Program-made: the position numbers and the translations under genes
From: Methylococcales bacterium
GTDB lineage: Bacteria; Pseudomonadota; Gammaproteobacteria; Methylococcales; Methylomonadaceae
Length of the DNA: 61,281 nt
NCBI GenBank assembly: GCA_030753675.1
Contig: JASMBU010000004.1
Coordinates: 1 to 61,281, forward strand
Direction: 5' to 3'
Notes under the pieces: model-generated
Told to the model about the DNA's origin: nothing
Seen by the model: only the letters and a program-made list of their open reading frames with translations
Databases searched by the model: none
Shown: positions 19,646-32,058 of the stretch, in pieces
Layout of the letters: each line of letters opens with the position of its first letter
How positions within the stretch are numbered: the first letter of the stretch is position 1

Positions 19646-20377
19646 ATGCGTATCTCACGAATTCATGTTACTTCTCCTCTCGTTTTATACGAAAAATTCC
19701 GTTTAGTGGAAGAGGCAGCGCACTATGTGCGTTCTGTTTTGCGGTTAAAGGTTGGCGTCGAGGTTTCCCTGTTCAATGATGATGGTGATGAATTTAAGGG
19801 TGAACTTATAGAGGTCAGTCGCAAAGCTGTTGTTGCCAAGATAAATGAAGCGGTCCAAAGAAACACAGAATCTAGGTTATGGGTTAATTATGGGTTGGCC
19901 ATTTCGCGTTCAGACCATATGGACTTTGCGATTCAAAAAGCAGTTGAATTAGGCGTGAGTGAAATAACGCCATTACTAACAGCACGCAGTGTCGTTCGAC
20001 TGAAGCCTGAAAATAGGGATAAAAAGAGTACGCATTGGCAGCGTATTGCACAACATGCAGCCGAACAAAGCGGTCGGCAATTTGTGCCTAAAATACATAA
20101 GCCCGTTGAGTTGGGGGTCTGGGTTAATCGGTTAGATGGGTTTAAAATTTTGTTAGATCCTACAGCGAAGCAGGTTTTAGGGAACTTATCGCCAGGGTCA
20201 CAGAAGATTGTTGTAATGTCGGGACCAGAGGGTGGTTTTACTCAGGATGAGAGCGACTCGGCCTTAGCGGTGGGTTTTGTCGCGGTTCGTTTGGGGCCTC
20301 GAATATTGCGGGCTGAAACGGCGGCGTTAGCCGTGTTAACGTCAGTACAGTTATTTTGGGGTGATTTGGATGACTAA
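19646..20377 (+). CDS. rsmE: 16S rRNA m3U1498 methyltransferase RsmE
   Basis: The 243-residue SPOUT methyltransferase has an N-terminal PUA-like domain (HYVRSVLRLKVG) and the trefoil-knot core with QKAVELGVSEITPL, RSVVRL, QHAAEQSGR, MSGPEGGFTQDE and LGPRILRAETAALAVL. It methylates U1498 in the 30S decoding region. The stop overlaps the convergent yajQ stop by 4 bases. Confidence 0.95.
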   Translation: MRISRIHVTSPLVLYEKFRLVEEAAHYVRSVLRLKVGVEVSLFNDDGDEFKGELIEVSRKAVVAKINEAVQRNTESRLWVNYGLAISRSDHMDFAIQKAVELGVSEITPLLTARSVVRLKPENRDKKSTHWQRIAQHAAEQSGRQFVPKIHKPVELGVWVNRLDGFKILLDPTAKQVLGNLSPGSQKIVVMSGPEGGFTQDESDSALAVGFVAVRLGPRILRAETAALAVLTSVQLFWGDLDD

Positions 20378-20856
20378 TCTCTAAAGTTATCAAATTGCAG
20401 CGGCATGTCTAGTTTTTCTTCTTTAAGTAGTTGAATAACTTGTTGTAGGTCATCTCTTTTTTTGCCAGTAACACGAACTTTTCCCCCTTGGATGGCGGCC
20501 TGAACTTTCAGTTTTTTGTCCTTAATTAATTTAACAATTTTCCGCGCGAGGGGTGTATCAAGACCTTGCTTAAGGGTTATTTCTTGATGGGCAGTTTTCC
20601 CGGTTATTTGTGCCTCTGCTATTTCTAAACAGGCAGTATCAATATCTCGTTTTGTGAGTTTCATTTGAACAATATCTAACATTTGTTGAAGTTGGAAGTC
20701 ATTTTCAGAAAATGACTTGATGATGTTGTCATTAAATTCAAATTTAGCCCATGAGCCTTTAAAATCAAATCGCGTGGTAATTTCACGGTTGGCATGGTCA
20801 ACGGCATTATTTGCTTCGTGGTGGTCAAATTCAGAAATAATGTCAAAAGAAGGCAT
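20374..20856 (-). CDS. yajQ: YajQ/UPF0234 nucleotide-binding protein
   Basis: The 160-residue protein begins MPSFDIISEFD, has DHANREITTRFDFKGS and ends with the VQAAIQGGKVRVTGKKRDDLQ segment, the standard YajQ layout of two ferredoxin-like domains. Family members bind nucleotides; a c-di-GMP-binding regulator has been described in Xanthomonas. Its role here is not known. It is a single gene convergent with rsmE. Confidence 0.93.
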   Translation of the reverse strand: MPSFDIISEFDHHEANNAVDHANREITTRFDFKGSWAKFEFNDNIIKSFSENDFQLQQMLDIVQMKLTKRDIDTACLEIAEAQITGKTAHQEITLKQGLDTPLARKIVKLIKDKKLKVQAAIQGGKVRVTGKKRDDLQQVIQLLKEEKLDMPLQFDNFRD

Positions 20857-20942
20857 AGATTAAGTCTTATCAAAATGATTGCAAACTGTCACTATAGGGT
20901 AGTTGTTGAGTAGATACAAATTAAGGGAAAAGAAATAAATTT

Positions 20943-21653
20943 ATGAAGCCATGCTTGCAAACTAGATTATTGGGCCGGGGGTTGGCGTTGGTATTTTGTG
21001 TGTTGTTGACAGGTTGCTCGTCAATCGTTAAAGAATCAGGTTCGCTCAGTAGTTCTGAATTTAAAATAAACTCGGTCGCTAAAACGGATATTAATCTAGT
21101 GACAGAAACGCATCAAACAATTGTTTTCCAAGCATTAAGAGAATTGGCTTTTAAGTTATATAAACGTAATCCTAATGAATGGCGTAAAAGTGGATACCGA
21201 GATGTGGAAGAAGCAGTTGCTGAATTGGTTCGATTTCCTTTTATGGCGGTTAAAGGCCAGCGTAGTATAGATTGTATTCGTTTGAGCTTTGATGAAGGCT
21301 TTAAAGGGGATAGGGTACAGGCGTTTATTGTGGGTCTGCAAACGATGATTTTTGAGGCGTATGAAGGCCAGAGAGAATTTTATATCATTGATTTTTTAGA
21401 TGCCCAGAAGCTTTACAATAGTGCGCGTAATGTTGAAGTAGCCTCTTGGTTGATTCGTACTAAACGATCGCGTTCTGGGAAAGTTTTTTTAGTCAGTTCG
21501 GGGGGTGCTGGAGCCGTTAACTTAAGCTTTGAGCGCTTGTTTGGGAAGATAATTAACGCACAAGATATGATTGCTCAGATTATGGCAAATAGGCAACACC
21601 GAGTGATTAAGTCAACATTACAATCTATGGTGACAGCCTTTATTCCAATTTAA
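20943..21653 (+). CDS. Predicted lipoprotein, unknown function
   Basis: The 236-residue product has a lipoprotein signal with lipobox LLTGC (acylated Cys25) after a hydrophobic helix at about 12-22. The mature part is mixed alpha/beta with no motif I recognise; a middle segment (AFIVGLQTMIFEAYEG) is hydrophobic and helical. Ser26-Ser27 after the Cys predict sorting to the outer membrane. Its 3' end overlaps the convergent cca by 14 bases. I cannot name the family. Confidence 0.75.
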   Translation: MKPCLQTRLLGRGLALVFCVLLTGCSSIVKESGSLSSSEFKINSVAKTDINLVTETHQTIVFQALRELAFKLYKRNPNEWRKSGYRDVEEAVAELVRFPFMAVKGQRSIDCIRLSFDEGFKGDRVQAFIVGLQTMIFEAYEGQREFYIIDFLDAQKLYNSARNVEVASWLIRTKRSRSGKVFLVSSGGAGAVNLSFERLFGKIINAQDMIAQIMANRQHRVIKSTLQSMVTAFIPI

Positions 21654-22875
21654 TGTGTGTTTGGTAGTAATCGGTGATCGCCTGGGTTCGTGATTGCTGT
21701 ATGGCGGCACCAATTTGAGGGCCTTTTAGTGATCCGGATGTTAATGATTCGGTATTGATAGTGAGGGCTGCTTGTTGCGCATTTTGAATAAAGCTGGCTT
21801 GTGGATAGGGTTTTTGTTCAAGTCCAGTTCGACCTTTAGCGTCGGCCTCACAAGCGAGCAAAAAATATATTAAGGTATTGTTCTTTTTAAAGGCGCCGAT
21901 GTTGAATAGCATCTCTGCTAAAGCTTCGGGTTGAAGGTGTATCGCTTTATGCGACGTTGTGTGGTGAGACATGACTTGTTGGGCGAGTGTTTTATAAGAT
22001 TTGGGTATTCGTAGCCGTTGGCAGAGTTGTTCTAAGATAGGCAGTCCGTATGATTCATGGCCTCTGTGGCCAGGCCATTTGTGGGTAGGGGTCTTAGCTT
22101 TTCCTAAGTCGTGGACTAAAGCAGCAAAGCGGGTAGCAGGGTCTTGGGTTAAGTGAGCGGCTTGATCAACAGTCAATAAGGCATGAATGCCGGTATCTAT
22201 TTCAGGGTGGTATTTTGCTGGTTGTGGCACGCCAAACAGGTCGTTGATTTCCGGGAAGATAATGGCTAATGCACCGCAATTTTTGAGTGTTTTAAAGAAA
22301 TAAGAGGGTTGGTCTTCGGTTAAGGCTTTGTGCGTTTCGGTCCAGACTCGTTCGGCAACAAGATGGCTCACCTCGCCTTGCTGGACCATTTGTTGCATTA
22401 AATATTGTGTTTCATCGGCTATTTGGAAGCCCAAATGTGCATAACGTGCGGCGAAACGGGCAATGCGTAAAAGCCTAACAGGATCTTCATTGAAGGCAGG
22501 GGAGACGTGCCGAAGGATTCGGTTTTTAAGATCCTTTTGGCCGCCATATGGATCGATTAATTGACCCGATGATGAGAGTGCAATGGCATTGATCGTCAGA
22601 TCGCGGCGAATTAGATCTTGTTCTAGTGTCACGTTAGGTGCGGTATGGAAGTTAAAGCCAGTGTAACCGGGCGCAATTTTTCGCTCGGTTCTTGCTAAAG
22701 CGTATTCTTCTCGCGTTTTGGGGTGTAAGAAAACGGGAAAATCTTTACCGACGGGAATGAATTTTTGGGCGATCATCGATTCAGGAGACTCTCCGATAAC
22801 AACCCAGTCTTTTTCAGTAAAAGGATAATTTAAAAGTTTATCGCGGACAGCGCCGCCAACGAGGTAAGTTTTCAA
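21640..22875 (-). CDS. cca: tRNA CCA-adding enzyme with HD phosphohydrolase domain
   Basis: The 411-residue protein has the class II nucleotidyltransferase start (YLVGGAVRDKLL, then EKDWVV), RRDLTINAIA, the RNA-binding RLLRIARFAARY helix region and a C-terminal HD domain (ALVHDLGKAKTP, then SHHTTSH). It adds or repairs the 3' CCA of tRNAs and probably has phosphatase/phosphodiesterase activity as in E. coli. The tRNA in this window already encodes its CCA, so its role here would be repair. Confidence 0.95.
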   Translation of the reverse strand: MKTYLVGGAVRDKLLNYPFTEKDWVVIGESPESMIAQKFIPVGKDFPVFLHPKTREEYALARTERKIAPGYTGFNFHTAPNVTLEQDLIRRDLTINAIALSSSGQLIDPYGGQKDLKNRILRHVSPAFNEDPVRLLRIARFAARYAHLGFQIADETQYLMQQMVQQGEVSHLVAERVWTETHKALTEDQPSYFFKTLKNCGALAIIFPEINDLFGVPQPAKYHPEIDTGIHALLTVDQAAHLTQDPATRFAALVHDLGKAKTPTHKWPGHRGHESYGLPILEQLCQRLRIPKSYKTLAQQVMSHHTTSHKAIHLQPEALAEMLFNIGAFKKNNTLIYFLLACEADAKGRTGLEQKPYPQASFIQNAQQAALTINTESLTSGSLKGPQIGAAIQQSRTQAITDYYQTHIKLE

Positions 22876-22978
22876 GATCGGTTAGGTCCTTTTTTCTATA
22901 GAAATCATTTTATGTTAATTCGCTGTTTTCAGGTAGAAGAATGTATAAAATGATATCAGTAGAGGAGGTGGGTGTATT

Positions 22979-23767
22979 TTGGTTGAGATGATTTTTTATT
23001 ACCTAGTGTTGGGTATGTTTGCAGGACTGTTGGCGGGTCTCTTTGGTATTGGAGGCGGCGTTGTTATTGTGCCTAGTTTATTGGCTTTGTTTGCGTGGCA
23101 AGGGTTCCCACCAGATAGCGTGATGGTCATAGCAATCGCTACATCGTTAGCGACGGTTGTGCTGACATCAATAGCTTCAATGCAGGCGCATAGGCGTATA
23201 GGAACAATTGAATGGCCGCTGGTGTGTCAGATGGCTCCCATGATTTTTATAGGCGCTATTATAGGCTCGTGGATTGCGCATCAAGTTCCGGGTCGATTAT
23301 TAGAAGGTTATTTCGCGCTTTTTCTGATTTATGTGGGTTTTAAGATGTTCAATACATCATTAGGGAAAAGGCGTAGTGAAGGGGTGATGCGTATTCCTTA
23401 TGGCGTTGGGGGTTGTGTTATAGGCTTGTTTTCTTCGGCTTTGGGGATTGGCGGTGGCACGCTTACGGTGCCCTATTTAGTTCGTATGCAGCGGCCTATG
23501 CAAATCGCTGTAGGGGTTTCAAGTGCTTGTGGCTTACCCATTGCCGTGGCGTCCTCCATAAGTTATATCGTTTTAGGCTGGAATGTAACGGCATCTGCGC
23601 CAGGTTTTTATGGCTATATTTATGTGCCAGCTTTTGTGGGCATTATTTCAACCAGTATTTTCTTTGCCCCGGTCGGTGCCAAAATGGCAGTCAGGCTTCC
23701 TGTTGAAAAATTACAACGGTTTTTTTCTGTTTTACTTTTGTTGGTCGCTGGTGGGCTGTTGCTATAG
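22979..23767 (+). CDS. TauE/SafE family membrane permease
   Basis: The 262-residue protein has about eight hydrophobic helices and the tandem TauE signature GLFGIGGGVVIVPSL (about 22-36) and ALGIGGGTLTVPYL in the second half, showing the internal duplication of the family. Members export or import sulfonates, sulfite or related anions; the substrate is unknown here. The start is TTG at 22979, 9 bases after a strong AGGAGGT; ATG at 22988 would be too far from it. It stands alone. Confidence 0.88.
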   Translation: MVEMIFYYLVLGMFAGLLAGLFGIGGGVVIVPSLLALFAWQGFPPDSVMVIAIATSLATVVLTSIASMQAHRRIGTIEWPLVCQMAPMIFIGAIIGSWIAHQVPGRLLEGYFALFLIYVGFKMFNTSLGKRRSEGVMRIPYGVGGCVIGLFSSALGIGGGTLTVPYLVRMQRPMQIAVGVSSACGLPIAVASSISYIVLGWNVTASAPGFYGYIYVPAFVGIISTSIFFAPVGAKMAVRLPVEKLQRFFSVLLLLVAGGLLL

Positions 23768-23992
23768 CATCTGAGAGCCATGAGCTGATTGGTTTTGGGG
23801 TTGTAAAAAGCCTTGTGAGTACAGTGTGGGTTAATAATAGGATATTTGCTAGGATTTCTTTTTAATGCAGAGTAGAGTATGTTTCATCTCTTGGTCGAGG
23901 ATATGAAGCCCTTGTTACAAGTTTTTTGAGCTTTCTTTAAGGTGGTCGTTTAGGGGTATAAGGCGATCTAGAGTTCTTTTTAGGAGTGTTGT

Positions 23993-24904
23993 ATGGATAT
24001 AAAATTGTTAGCAGCCGTTCAGTTGGTTGAGAAAACCATGTCTTGCGTTATTTTAAAGTTTTGGGCATGGATAATTATTGCCTTTTGTTTTGTGGCGACA
24101 ACGCTTATTGGGGCGGGGATTGGGCTTACTACAAATGCTTTTGAATTACATTCAACACTGCCGGCTCAATTTGGAGCGGTCATTGGTTTTTGTGTTTGTA
24201 GTTATTTGGTATTTAAAGTACGTGGGACGACCATGTTACCACGGCGTGTAGGTCATGTTCGTGTCTTAGTTGATCAGTTAAATGATTCAGTCGTTTATTC
24301 AAGTAAGGAGCAAGTTGCGCGCTATAAAGATACGGTGGAAAGCTATTTTGGCGATGCGGTTAAATTGGCACAGGTTGACCGTAAAATAAGACAAGGGCTT
24401 ACCTTGATTTATTTTAATAGGTGTCATGCAGAACGGTTTAGTTTGGGTAATAGCTATTTAAAAGCTTTGGTTAAAAGTGGTATTAATTTCTTAACCGCCT
24501 TTCAGGCTGAAGTTATTTTGGCTTATGTCATTAAAACAGCATCTCAAGAACCTGTTGAGTTAGTGGCTAAAAAAGGAGTATTGTTATTTGCTCAGGAGGT
24601 CAGTGCTTTTTCCAGGTCGCTTTGGGTTGTGAATGCGGTTATGTATGTGGGTTTAATTTTTCTCTATATTGTTTTTCTTTATCCTTGGGCGTGGGTTGAC
24701 GGGATCGTTCCTTTTGAAATGGGTCTTTGGGTGAATGTTTTTGCGATGATTTGTGCGTGGGTATTAAAGGCGGCTTTTTTGGAATCTGTGATGGTTGGGG
24801 CATTAATTCCCGTTTTCTTGGCGCGCGTTAGTGGGCAAGAAATAAAACCAGAAGGCATTGAGTCTTTTAGTCAAATAGAGGCACTGTTTGTCACTGAAAA
24901 ATAG
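23993..24904 (+). CDS. Membrane protein of unknown function
   Basis: The 303-residue product has two N-terminal transmembrane helices (about 22-45 and 55-72), a soluble middle of about 130 residues, then two to three helices (about 205-262). I do not recognise the family. An AGGAG lies close upstream of the ATG. It ends 78 bases before guaB and does not share an obvious function with it. The 225 bases upstream of it show no other feature. Confidence 0.7.
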   Translation: MDIKLLAAVQLVEKTMSCVILKFWAWIIIAFCFVATTLIGAGIGLTTNAFELHSTLPAQFGAVIGFCVCSYLVFKVRGTTMLPRRVGHVRVLVDQLNDSVVYSSKEQVARYKDTVESYFGDAVKLAQVDRKIRQGLTLIYFNRCHAERFSLGNSYLKALVKSGINFLTAFQAEVILAYVIKTASQEPVELVAKKGVLLFAQEVSAFSRSLWVVNAVMYVGLIFLYIVFLYPWAWVDGIVPFEMGLWVNVFAMICAWVLKAAFLESVMVGALIPVFLARVSGQEIKPEGIESFSQIEALFVTEK

Positions 24905-26449
<1,545 letters not shown>

Positions 26450-26511
26450 TTTTCTTGTAACGGCCTTGACGTTACATTTTCCCTTTTAATTCAATTTATA
26501 AAAAAAATACC

Positions 26512-28101
26512 GTGAGTAACGAACAAACAGCAGCTATTTATTCTCATAAAATCTTAATTCTAGATTTTGGTTCTCAATATACGCAGTTAATTGCCCGAAG
26601 GATTAGGGAGATTGGTGTTTATTGTGAAATTTTTTCATGTGAATGTAGTGATCAGGAAGTGATTGATTTTGTACCGAACGGTATTATTTTATCGGGCGGT
26701 CCAGAAACGGTAACCAGTTATAATACTCCAAGAGCGCCTGAAAGCATTTTTACCTTAGGCGTCCCGGTGTTAGGCATTTGTTATGGCATGCAAACAATGA
26801 CGGAGCAGTTAGGAGGGCGCGTAGAGGCATCTGATCATCGTGAATTTGGTTATGCGCAAGTTCATGCCAGAGAACATTCCAGTTTGTTGGTGGATATTGA
26901 AGATTCATCTTCAGCAGAAGGGTATGGTTTGTTAGATGTTTGGATGAGTCACGGTGACAGGGTTGAGCGATTACCTGAAGGTTTTAATTTAATTGCCAGT
27001 ACTGAGAGTGCACCTATTGCAGGCATTGCCGATGAAAGTCGACAGTTCTTTGGCGTACAGTTTCATCCTGAAGTCACCCATACTAAACAAGGAGGGAAGA
27101 TTTTATTTCGCTTTGTAGTGGATATTTGTGGGTGTTCGGCGCTTTGGAATTCAAAAAATATTATTGATGAGATTGTTGTGAGTATTAAAGAGTCCGTTGC
27201 CGGTGAGCAAGTGGTTTTAGGGCTGTCAGGAGGGGTTGATTCATCGGTTGTTGCGGCATTGTTACATAAGGCGATTGGCAAGCAATTAGTGTGTGTGTTT
27301 GTTGATACGGGGTTGCTGCGGTTAAATGAAGGTGACCAAGTCATGGATATGTTTGCTGAGCATATGGGTATCTATGTTATTCGTGTTAATGCTGAGCAGC
27401 GTTATCTTGATGCCTTGGAAGGCATTGTTGATCCTGAAGTAAAACGAAAAATAATTGGCAATTTATTTGTTGAAATATTTGATGAGCAAGCCGGATTATT
27501 AACGGATGCAAAATGGTTGGCGCAGGGAACTATTTACCCCGATGTGATTGAGTCGGCTGGCGCCAAAAGTGGCAAAGCACATTTGATTAAGTCGCATCAT
27601 AATGTCGGTGGGTTGCCGGAAAATATGACCTTGAAGTTGGTTGAGCCGTTAAGAGAATTATTTAAAGACGAAGTTAGACGGTTGGGTGCTGAATTAGGGC
27701 TGCCTGAGACGATGATAAATCGGCACCCATTTCCGGGGCCCGGTTTGGGTGTAAGAATTTTAGGTGAGGTTAAAAAGGAATATGCTGACCTATTACGTTA
27801 TGCCGATGCTATTTTTATAGAAGAGCTTTACCGTCATGATTTATACGATAAAGTCAGTCAAGCGTTTGCGGTTTTTTTACCGGTCAAGTCGGTCGGTGTT
27901 ATGGGTGATGGCCGGCGTTATGATTTTGTGATTGTTCTTCGAGCTGTTGAGACGATAGATTTTATGACGGCGCGCTGGGCGCATTTACCGTATGAGTTTT
28001 TGGATCTTGTTTCGAGGCGAATTATCAATGAAGTTGATGGTATTTCTAGAGTGACTTATGATATTTCAGGAAAGCCACCGGCGACCATTGAGTGGGAGTA
28101 G
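26512..28101 (+). CDS. guaA: GMP synthase (glutamine-hydrolysing)
   Basis: The 529-residue protein has a class I glutamine amidotransferase domain ([10 protein letters not shown] with the nucleophile Cys, and QFHPEVTHT), the ATP-pyrophosphatase P-loop [16 protein letters not shown], and the C-terminal dimerisation domain ending in KPPATIEWE. It aminates XMP to GMP. The start is GTG. The expected insert between the two domains is slightly variable (SSSAEGYG). It forms an operon with guaB and ends at a strong terminator. Confidence 0.97.
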   Translation: MSNEQTAAIYSHKILILDFGSQYTQLIARRIREIGVYCEIFSCECSDQEVIDFVPNGIILSGGPETVTSYNTPRAPESIFTLGVPVLGICYGMQTMTEQLGGRVEASDHREFGYAQVHAREHSSLLVDIEDSSSAEGYGLLDVWMSHGDRVERLPEGFNLIASTESAPIAGIADESRQFFGVQFHPEVTHTKQGGKILFRFVVDICGCSALWNSKNIIDEIVVSIKESVAGEQVVLGLSGGVDSSVVAALLHKAIGKQLVCVFVDTGLLRLNEGDQVMDMFAEHMGIYVIRVNAEQRYLDALEGIVDPEVKRKIIGNLFVEIFDEQAGLLTDAKWLAQGTIYPDVIESAGAKSGKAHLIKSHHNVGGLPENMTLKLVEPLRELFKDEVRRLGAELGLPETMINRHPFPGPGLGVRILGEVKKEYADLLRYADAIFIEELYRHDLYDKVSQAFAVFLPVKSVGVMGDGRRYDFVIVLRAVETIDFMTARWAHLPYEFLDLVSRRIINEVDGISRVTYDISGKPPATIEWE

Positions 28102-28132
28102 TCTCTAGACGAGAACTAAAGCGTTCCTCAAT

Positions 28133-28171
28133 AAAAGCCTCGGTAAGGTGTGATCTTAACGGGGCTTTTTT
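28133..28171 (+). terminator. Intrinsic terminator after guaBA
   Basis: AAAAGCCTCG pairs with CGGGGCTTTT (one G-T pair), capped by a smaller TAAG/CTTA helix, and runs into a T-tract. It lies 31 bases after the guaA stop. Confidence 0.88.
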
Positions 28172-28188
28172 GTAGGTAAAAATAATAG

Positions 28189-28674
<486 letters not shown>

Positions 28675-28690
28675 ATTAATTCGGTAATTT

Positions 28691-30154
28691 TTAGAGCGCA
28701 GGGTTGATTATTACGATGTCTTTATGGGGTACTGTTGACAGTTTTGGCAGGGGTTTCATGGCTTGTTCTTCAATTGAATTATTTTCAGTGAGCCAGGTCA
28801 GTAAATCATAATAATTACGTATGTTTTCGACGTAAAGTACGGGTTCGTGGCCGCGCGCATAGCCGTATTTTGTTTTTTTATACCATTTTTTTTGGCTTAA
28901 CAAGGGCAGGTGTTTTTTGACATCCATCCATTTGTTTGGATTACCGCCTTGTTCTTGTGTGAGAATGCGCGCATCGTCTAAGTGACCATAGCCAATATTG
29001 TAAGCCGCTAACGCCATCCAGATTCGGTCGGGAGTAGGAACGCTGGTAGGGATACGATTGAGGCGTTGTTTAAAATACAGTGCTCCGCCTCTGATGCTGT
29101 TTTCAGGTTTTATTCTATTGTTAAAGCCCAACTGTTTAGCCGTTGATCGTGTAAGCATCATAATGCCTCGAACACCGGTAGGGGAGATAGCATTTCTTCG
29201 CCAATGAGATTCTTGATAACCAATAGCGGCAATAAGGCGCCAGTCTAACTCTTGTTCATTGGCTGCAGATTCAAATATTTTTTGGTAGTGGGGTAGTCGG
29301 CTTTTAATGTGTTGTCTAAATATGCAGTTGTTTGCATAGGTCATTTTCTCGGCATAGCGATAATGGCGATCTATGAGTTGTTCGAGTTTTTTGTTTTGTT
29401 TAATGAGTTTAAAGAAGTGCGTGGTAGCACGCAGTAGGCTTTTATCAGGCGATAAGTGCATGGCCCAAGCCAATTGACGAGGGGGTGAGATATCAAAGGC
29501 GATGTTCAGTTGAGGATAGAATCGACGAATGAGTGTTATTTGATTGGAGTCGGCTACAGTGTAGTCAATGAGGTTTTGGTTTAGTAAAAATAGCAGGCCG
29601 TCTGTACTTAAGGTGTCGTTGATGAGCCAGTGTAAATTGGGCGTTTTTTGTTTAAGGTTATGCAAGGTATCAACATGGCTAGTTCCTTTAACGACCTCTA
29701 AAATACCGTTAGCGAGATCTTTGGCTTCTTTGGGCCTTGGTGTGCCGGTACGGTAAATGATTTGTTCTGTGATTTCATGATACGGCGGTGAAAAGGCTAA
29801 TGTTTTTTGGCGTTGTTCGGTGATGGTAATACCCGCGGCAGCAATATCTGCTTTATTGGTTTGAATATCATTTAGGATTTGATCGAATGTTGCCGGTGTT
29901 TTAAAGGCGGCGCTAACGCCAAGGTAGTCAGCAAATAAATTAACAAGGTCGTATTCAAAGCCTGCAAAACCATTATCGTTTTGATAGTAAGTGGTTGGGT
30001 CTGTTCGGGTTAATATGGTTAAAACGCCAGAACGTTTAATGCGTTCAAGTTGTGAGGGGAAATAACGTGATTTAATTTCAGAGGTAATGAGCAGGGTGGT
30101 AAACAAGCCATAAATGGTTAACACCAAGATTATGGATTGTTTGGATTTGTTCAT
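28691..30154 (-). CDS. mltF: Membrane-bound lytic murein transglycosylase F
   Basis: The 487-residue protein has an N-terminal hydrophobic segment (about 7-24), a periplasmic solute-binding domain (about 38-270, with LTILTRTDPTTYY and FEYDLVNLFADYLG) and a C-terminal lytic transglycosylase domain with catalytic E315 in GYQESHWRRNA and the GVRGIMMLT and AYNIGYGHL motifs. This is the MltF architecture, cleaving glycan strands, regulated by muropeptides through the N-terminal domain in Pseudomonas. It lacks a clear lipobox, unlike MltA-E. Its start overlaps the pgi stop by 4 bases. Confidence 0.93.
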   Translation of the reverse strand: MNKSKQSIILVLTIYGLFTTLLITSEIKSRYFPSQLERIKRSGVLTILTRTDPTTYYQNDNGFAGFEYDLVNLFADYLGVSAAFKTPATFDQILNDIQTNKADIAAAGITITEQRQKTLAFSPPYHEITEQIIYRTGTPRPKEAKDLANGILEVVKGTSHVDTLHNLKQKTPNLHWLINDTLSTDGLLFLLNQNLIDYTVADSNQITLIRRFYPQLNIAFDISPPRQLAWAMHLSPDKSLLRATTHFFKLIKQNKKLEQLIDRHYRYAEKMTYANNCIFRQHIKSRLPHYQKIFESAANEQELDWRLIAAIGYQESHWRRNAISPTGVRGIMMLTRSTAKQLGFNNRIKPENSIRGGALYFKQRLNRIPTSVPTPDRIWMALAAYNIGYGHLDDARILTQEQGGNPNKWMDVKKHLPLLSQKKWYKKTKYGYARGHEPVLYVENIRNYYDLLTWLTENNSIEEQAMKPLPKLSTVPHKDIVIINPAL

Positions 30155-31788
30155 GATGACTTGATCTTTTTATAATAATTGATTAAGCCATTGGTCGAAC
30201 AGTTGTGACTACTTATCGGTTGGTTGTTTTGAAGTTCGGGGACAATAGAGCAGGCTAGTTTTTTTCCAAGCTCGACCCCCATCTGGTCAAAGGAATTGAT
30301 GTTCCAGATGCAACCTTGGACAAATATTTTGTGTTCATACAAAGCAATTAGTGAGCCGATTGTTTTAGGGTTAACCTCTTTGAAAAGAAAACTATTGGAG
30401 GGACGGTTCCCAGAGAATATTTTGGATTGTAGGAGTGATGGCGGTAGTTGGTTTTGATCTAATTCTTCTTGGACTTGTTCAATCGTTTGCCCTTGCATGA
30501 GTGCTTCAGGTTGAGCGAGAAAGTTTGCTAGTAATATAGCGTGTTGATCGGGAGATTCGTAGCGGTTATGAGCCGGAGCAATGAAGTCACAGGGAACAAG
30601 TTTAGTACCTTGGTGTATCAGTTGGAAAAAAGCATGTTGCCCGTTAGGGCCTGATTGCCCCCAAATAATGGGGCCGGTTTCATAGTTTACTTTAAGACCG
30701 TTACGATCGATGCTTTTTCCATTGCTTTCCATATCGCATTGCTGAAGATAATCAGAAAAATAACGCAAAGAATGTGCGTAAGGCAGGATGGCGTATGAGG
30801 CAGCATTAAAAAAGTTGTTGTACCAAATGCCAAGTAAAGCCATGACGATGGGAATATTGCTTTCGAAAGGTGCATTTTTGAAATGATGGTCTACATCATT
30901 GGCGCCTTGGAGTAACTGGGTAAAGTTCTTGAAACCAATGCTAATGGCAATAGATAAGCCTATAGCAGACCAGAGCGAGTAGCGTCCGCCGACCCAATCC
31001 CAGAATTCAAAGATATTATCAGAAGCGATACCAAAATCAATGGCGGCCGGTTGGTTGGTTGAAATAGCCACAAAATGCTTGCTGATAGCATGTGTATTTT
31101 TTGCAGCGCTCATGAGCCATTGTCTTGCAGAATGTGCATTGGTCATGGTTTCTTGGGTTGTGAAGGTTTTTGAGGCGATAACAAACAGAGTGGTTTCAGG
31201 GGAGAGTGTTGAGATTGTTTCAATGATGTTGGCCTGGTCAACATTAGAAACAAAATGGACTTTAATGTTCTCGTCGGCGTAGGGTTGTAGTGCTGTTAAT
31301 ACGGTCTTGGGGCCTAAGTCTGAGCCGCCAATGCCGATATTAATGATATGCGTGATTTTTTTTCCGCTATAGCCGCGCCATTTCCCGGATCTTATTTGGT
31401 CGCAAAAGTGCTCTATTCTATTGAGAACTCGGCTTATCTCAGGGTTAATATCCTGATTGTTAACATAAATAGGCGTGTTTTGTCGGCTGCCACGAAGAGC
31501 GGTATGCAGGGCAGGTCTATTCTCAGTGGTGTTGATAGGATCGCCACGGAACATGGCTTCAATTTGATTTTTTAGCCCGCTGTGATTAGCGAGATTGGTT
31601 AATAGGGTAAGTGACTCTTCAGTAATTCTATTTTTTGAAAAATCAAACAAGATATCGTTGATTTGCAAAGAGAACTTTTCAAATCTATGAGGGTCTTGGT
31701 CAAAAAGGTCGCGCATATGAACGGGGTAAATACGTTCATAATGAGCATTTAAAGCCTGCCATGCAGGTGATTTTTTAAGTTCTGGCAC
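30151..31788 (-). CDS. pgi: Glucose-6-phosphate isomerase
   Basis: The 545-residue enzyme has the PGI signatures INIGIGGSDLGPKTV, the sugar-phosphate region around VIASKTFTTQETM, DWVGGRYSLWSAIGLS, and GQSGPNGQHAFFQLIHQGT with the catalytic Glu/His region. It interconverts glucose-6-P and fructose-6-P. It is the upstream member of a two-gene unit with mltF through an ATGA overlap, an unusual partnership that may only be positional. Confidence 0.96.
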   Translation of the reverse strand: MPELKKSPAWQALNAHYERIYPVHMRDLFDQDPHRFEKFSLQINDILFDFSKNRITEESLTLLTNLANHSGLKNQIEAMFRGDPINTTENRPALHTALRGSRQNTPIYVNNQDINPEISRVLNRIEHFCDQIRSGKWRGYSGKKITHIINIGIGGSDLGPKTVLTALQPYADENIKVHFVSNVDQANIIETISTLSPETTLFVIASKTFTTQETMTNAHSARQWLMSAAKNTHAISKHFVAISTNQPAAIDFGIASDNIFEFWDWVGGRYSLWSAIGLSIAISIGFKNFTQLLQGANDVDHHFKNAPFESNIPIVMALLGIWYNNFFNAASYAILPYAHSLRYFSDYLQQCDMESNGKSIDRNGLKVNYETGPIIWGQSGPNGQHAFFQLIHQGTKLVPCDFIAPAHNRYESPDQHAILLANFLAQPEALMQGQTIEQVQEELDQNQLPPSLLQSKIFSGNRPSNSFLFKEVNPKTIGSLIALYEHKIFVQGCIWNINSFDQMGVELGKKLACSIVPELQNNQPISSHNCSTNGLINYYKKIKSS

Positions 31789-32058
31789 TTTAACTATCCT
31801 GCTAAGTAGATGAGTTTAGTTTACGAAAAGTGAGGTAAATTAACAATAGGGGGGCGTGGTATAAAATCGGTAAAACTCAGGTGGTTGGGCTTTGTTTTGG
31901 GGGTTGGTTGCTTTGAATATATAAGATGGTGTGGTAGTATTCATAAGTTATTTGCAGCAGTTTTGCAGATTTTATGGGGTGGGGCAAAGGCTGAAACTTG
32001 ATGAGGTCTCGTGTTTAAGTGTTTGTTATGAGTAGTTACGATAAAACGGAAGGTTAAA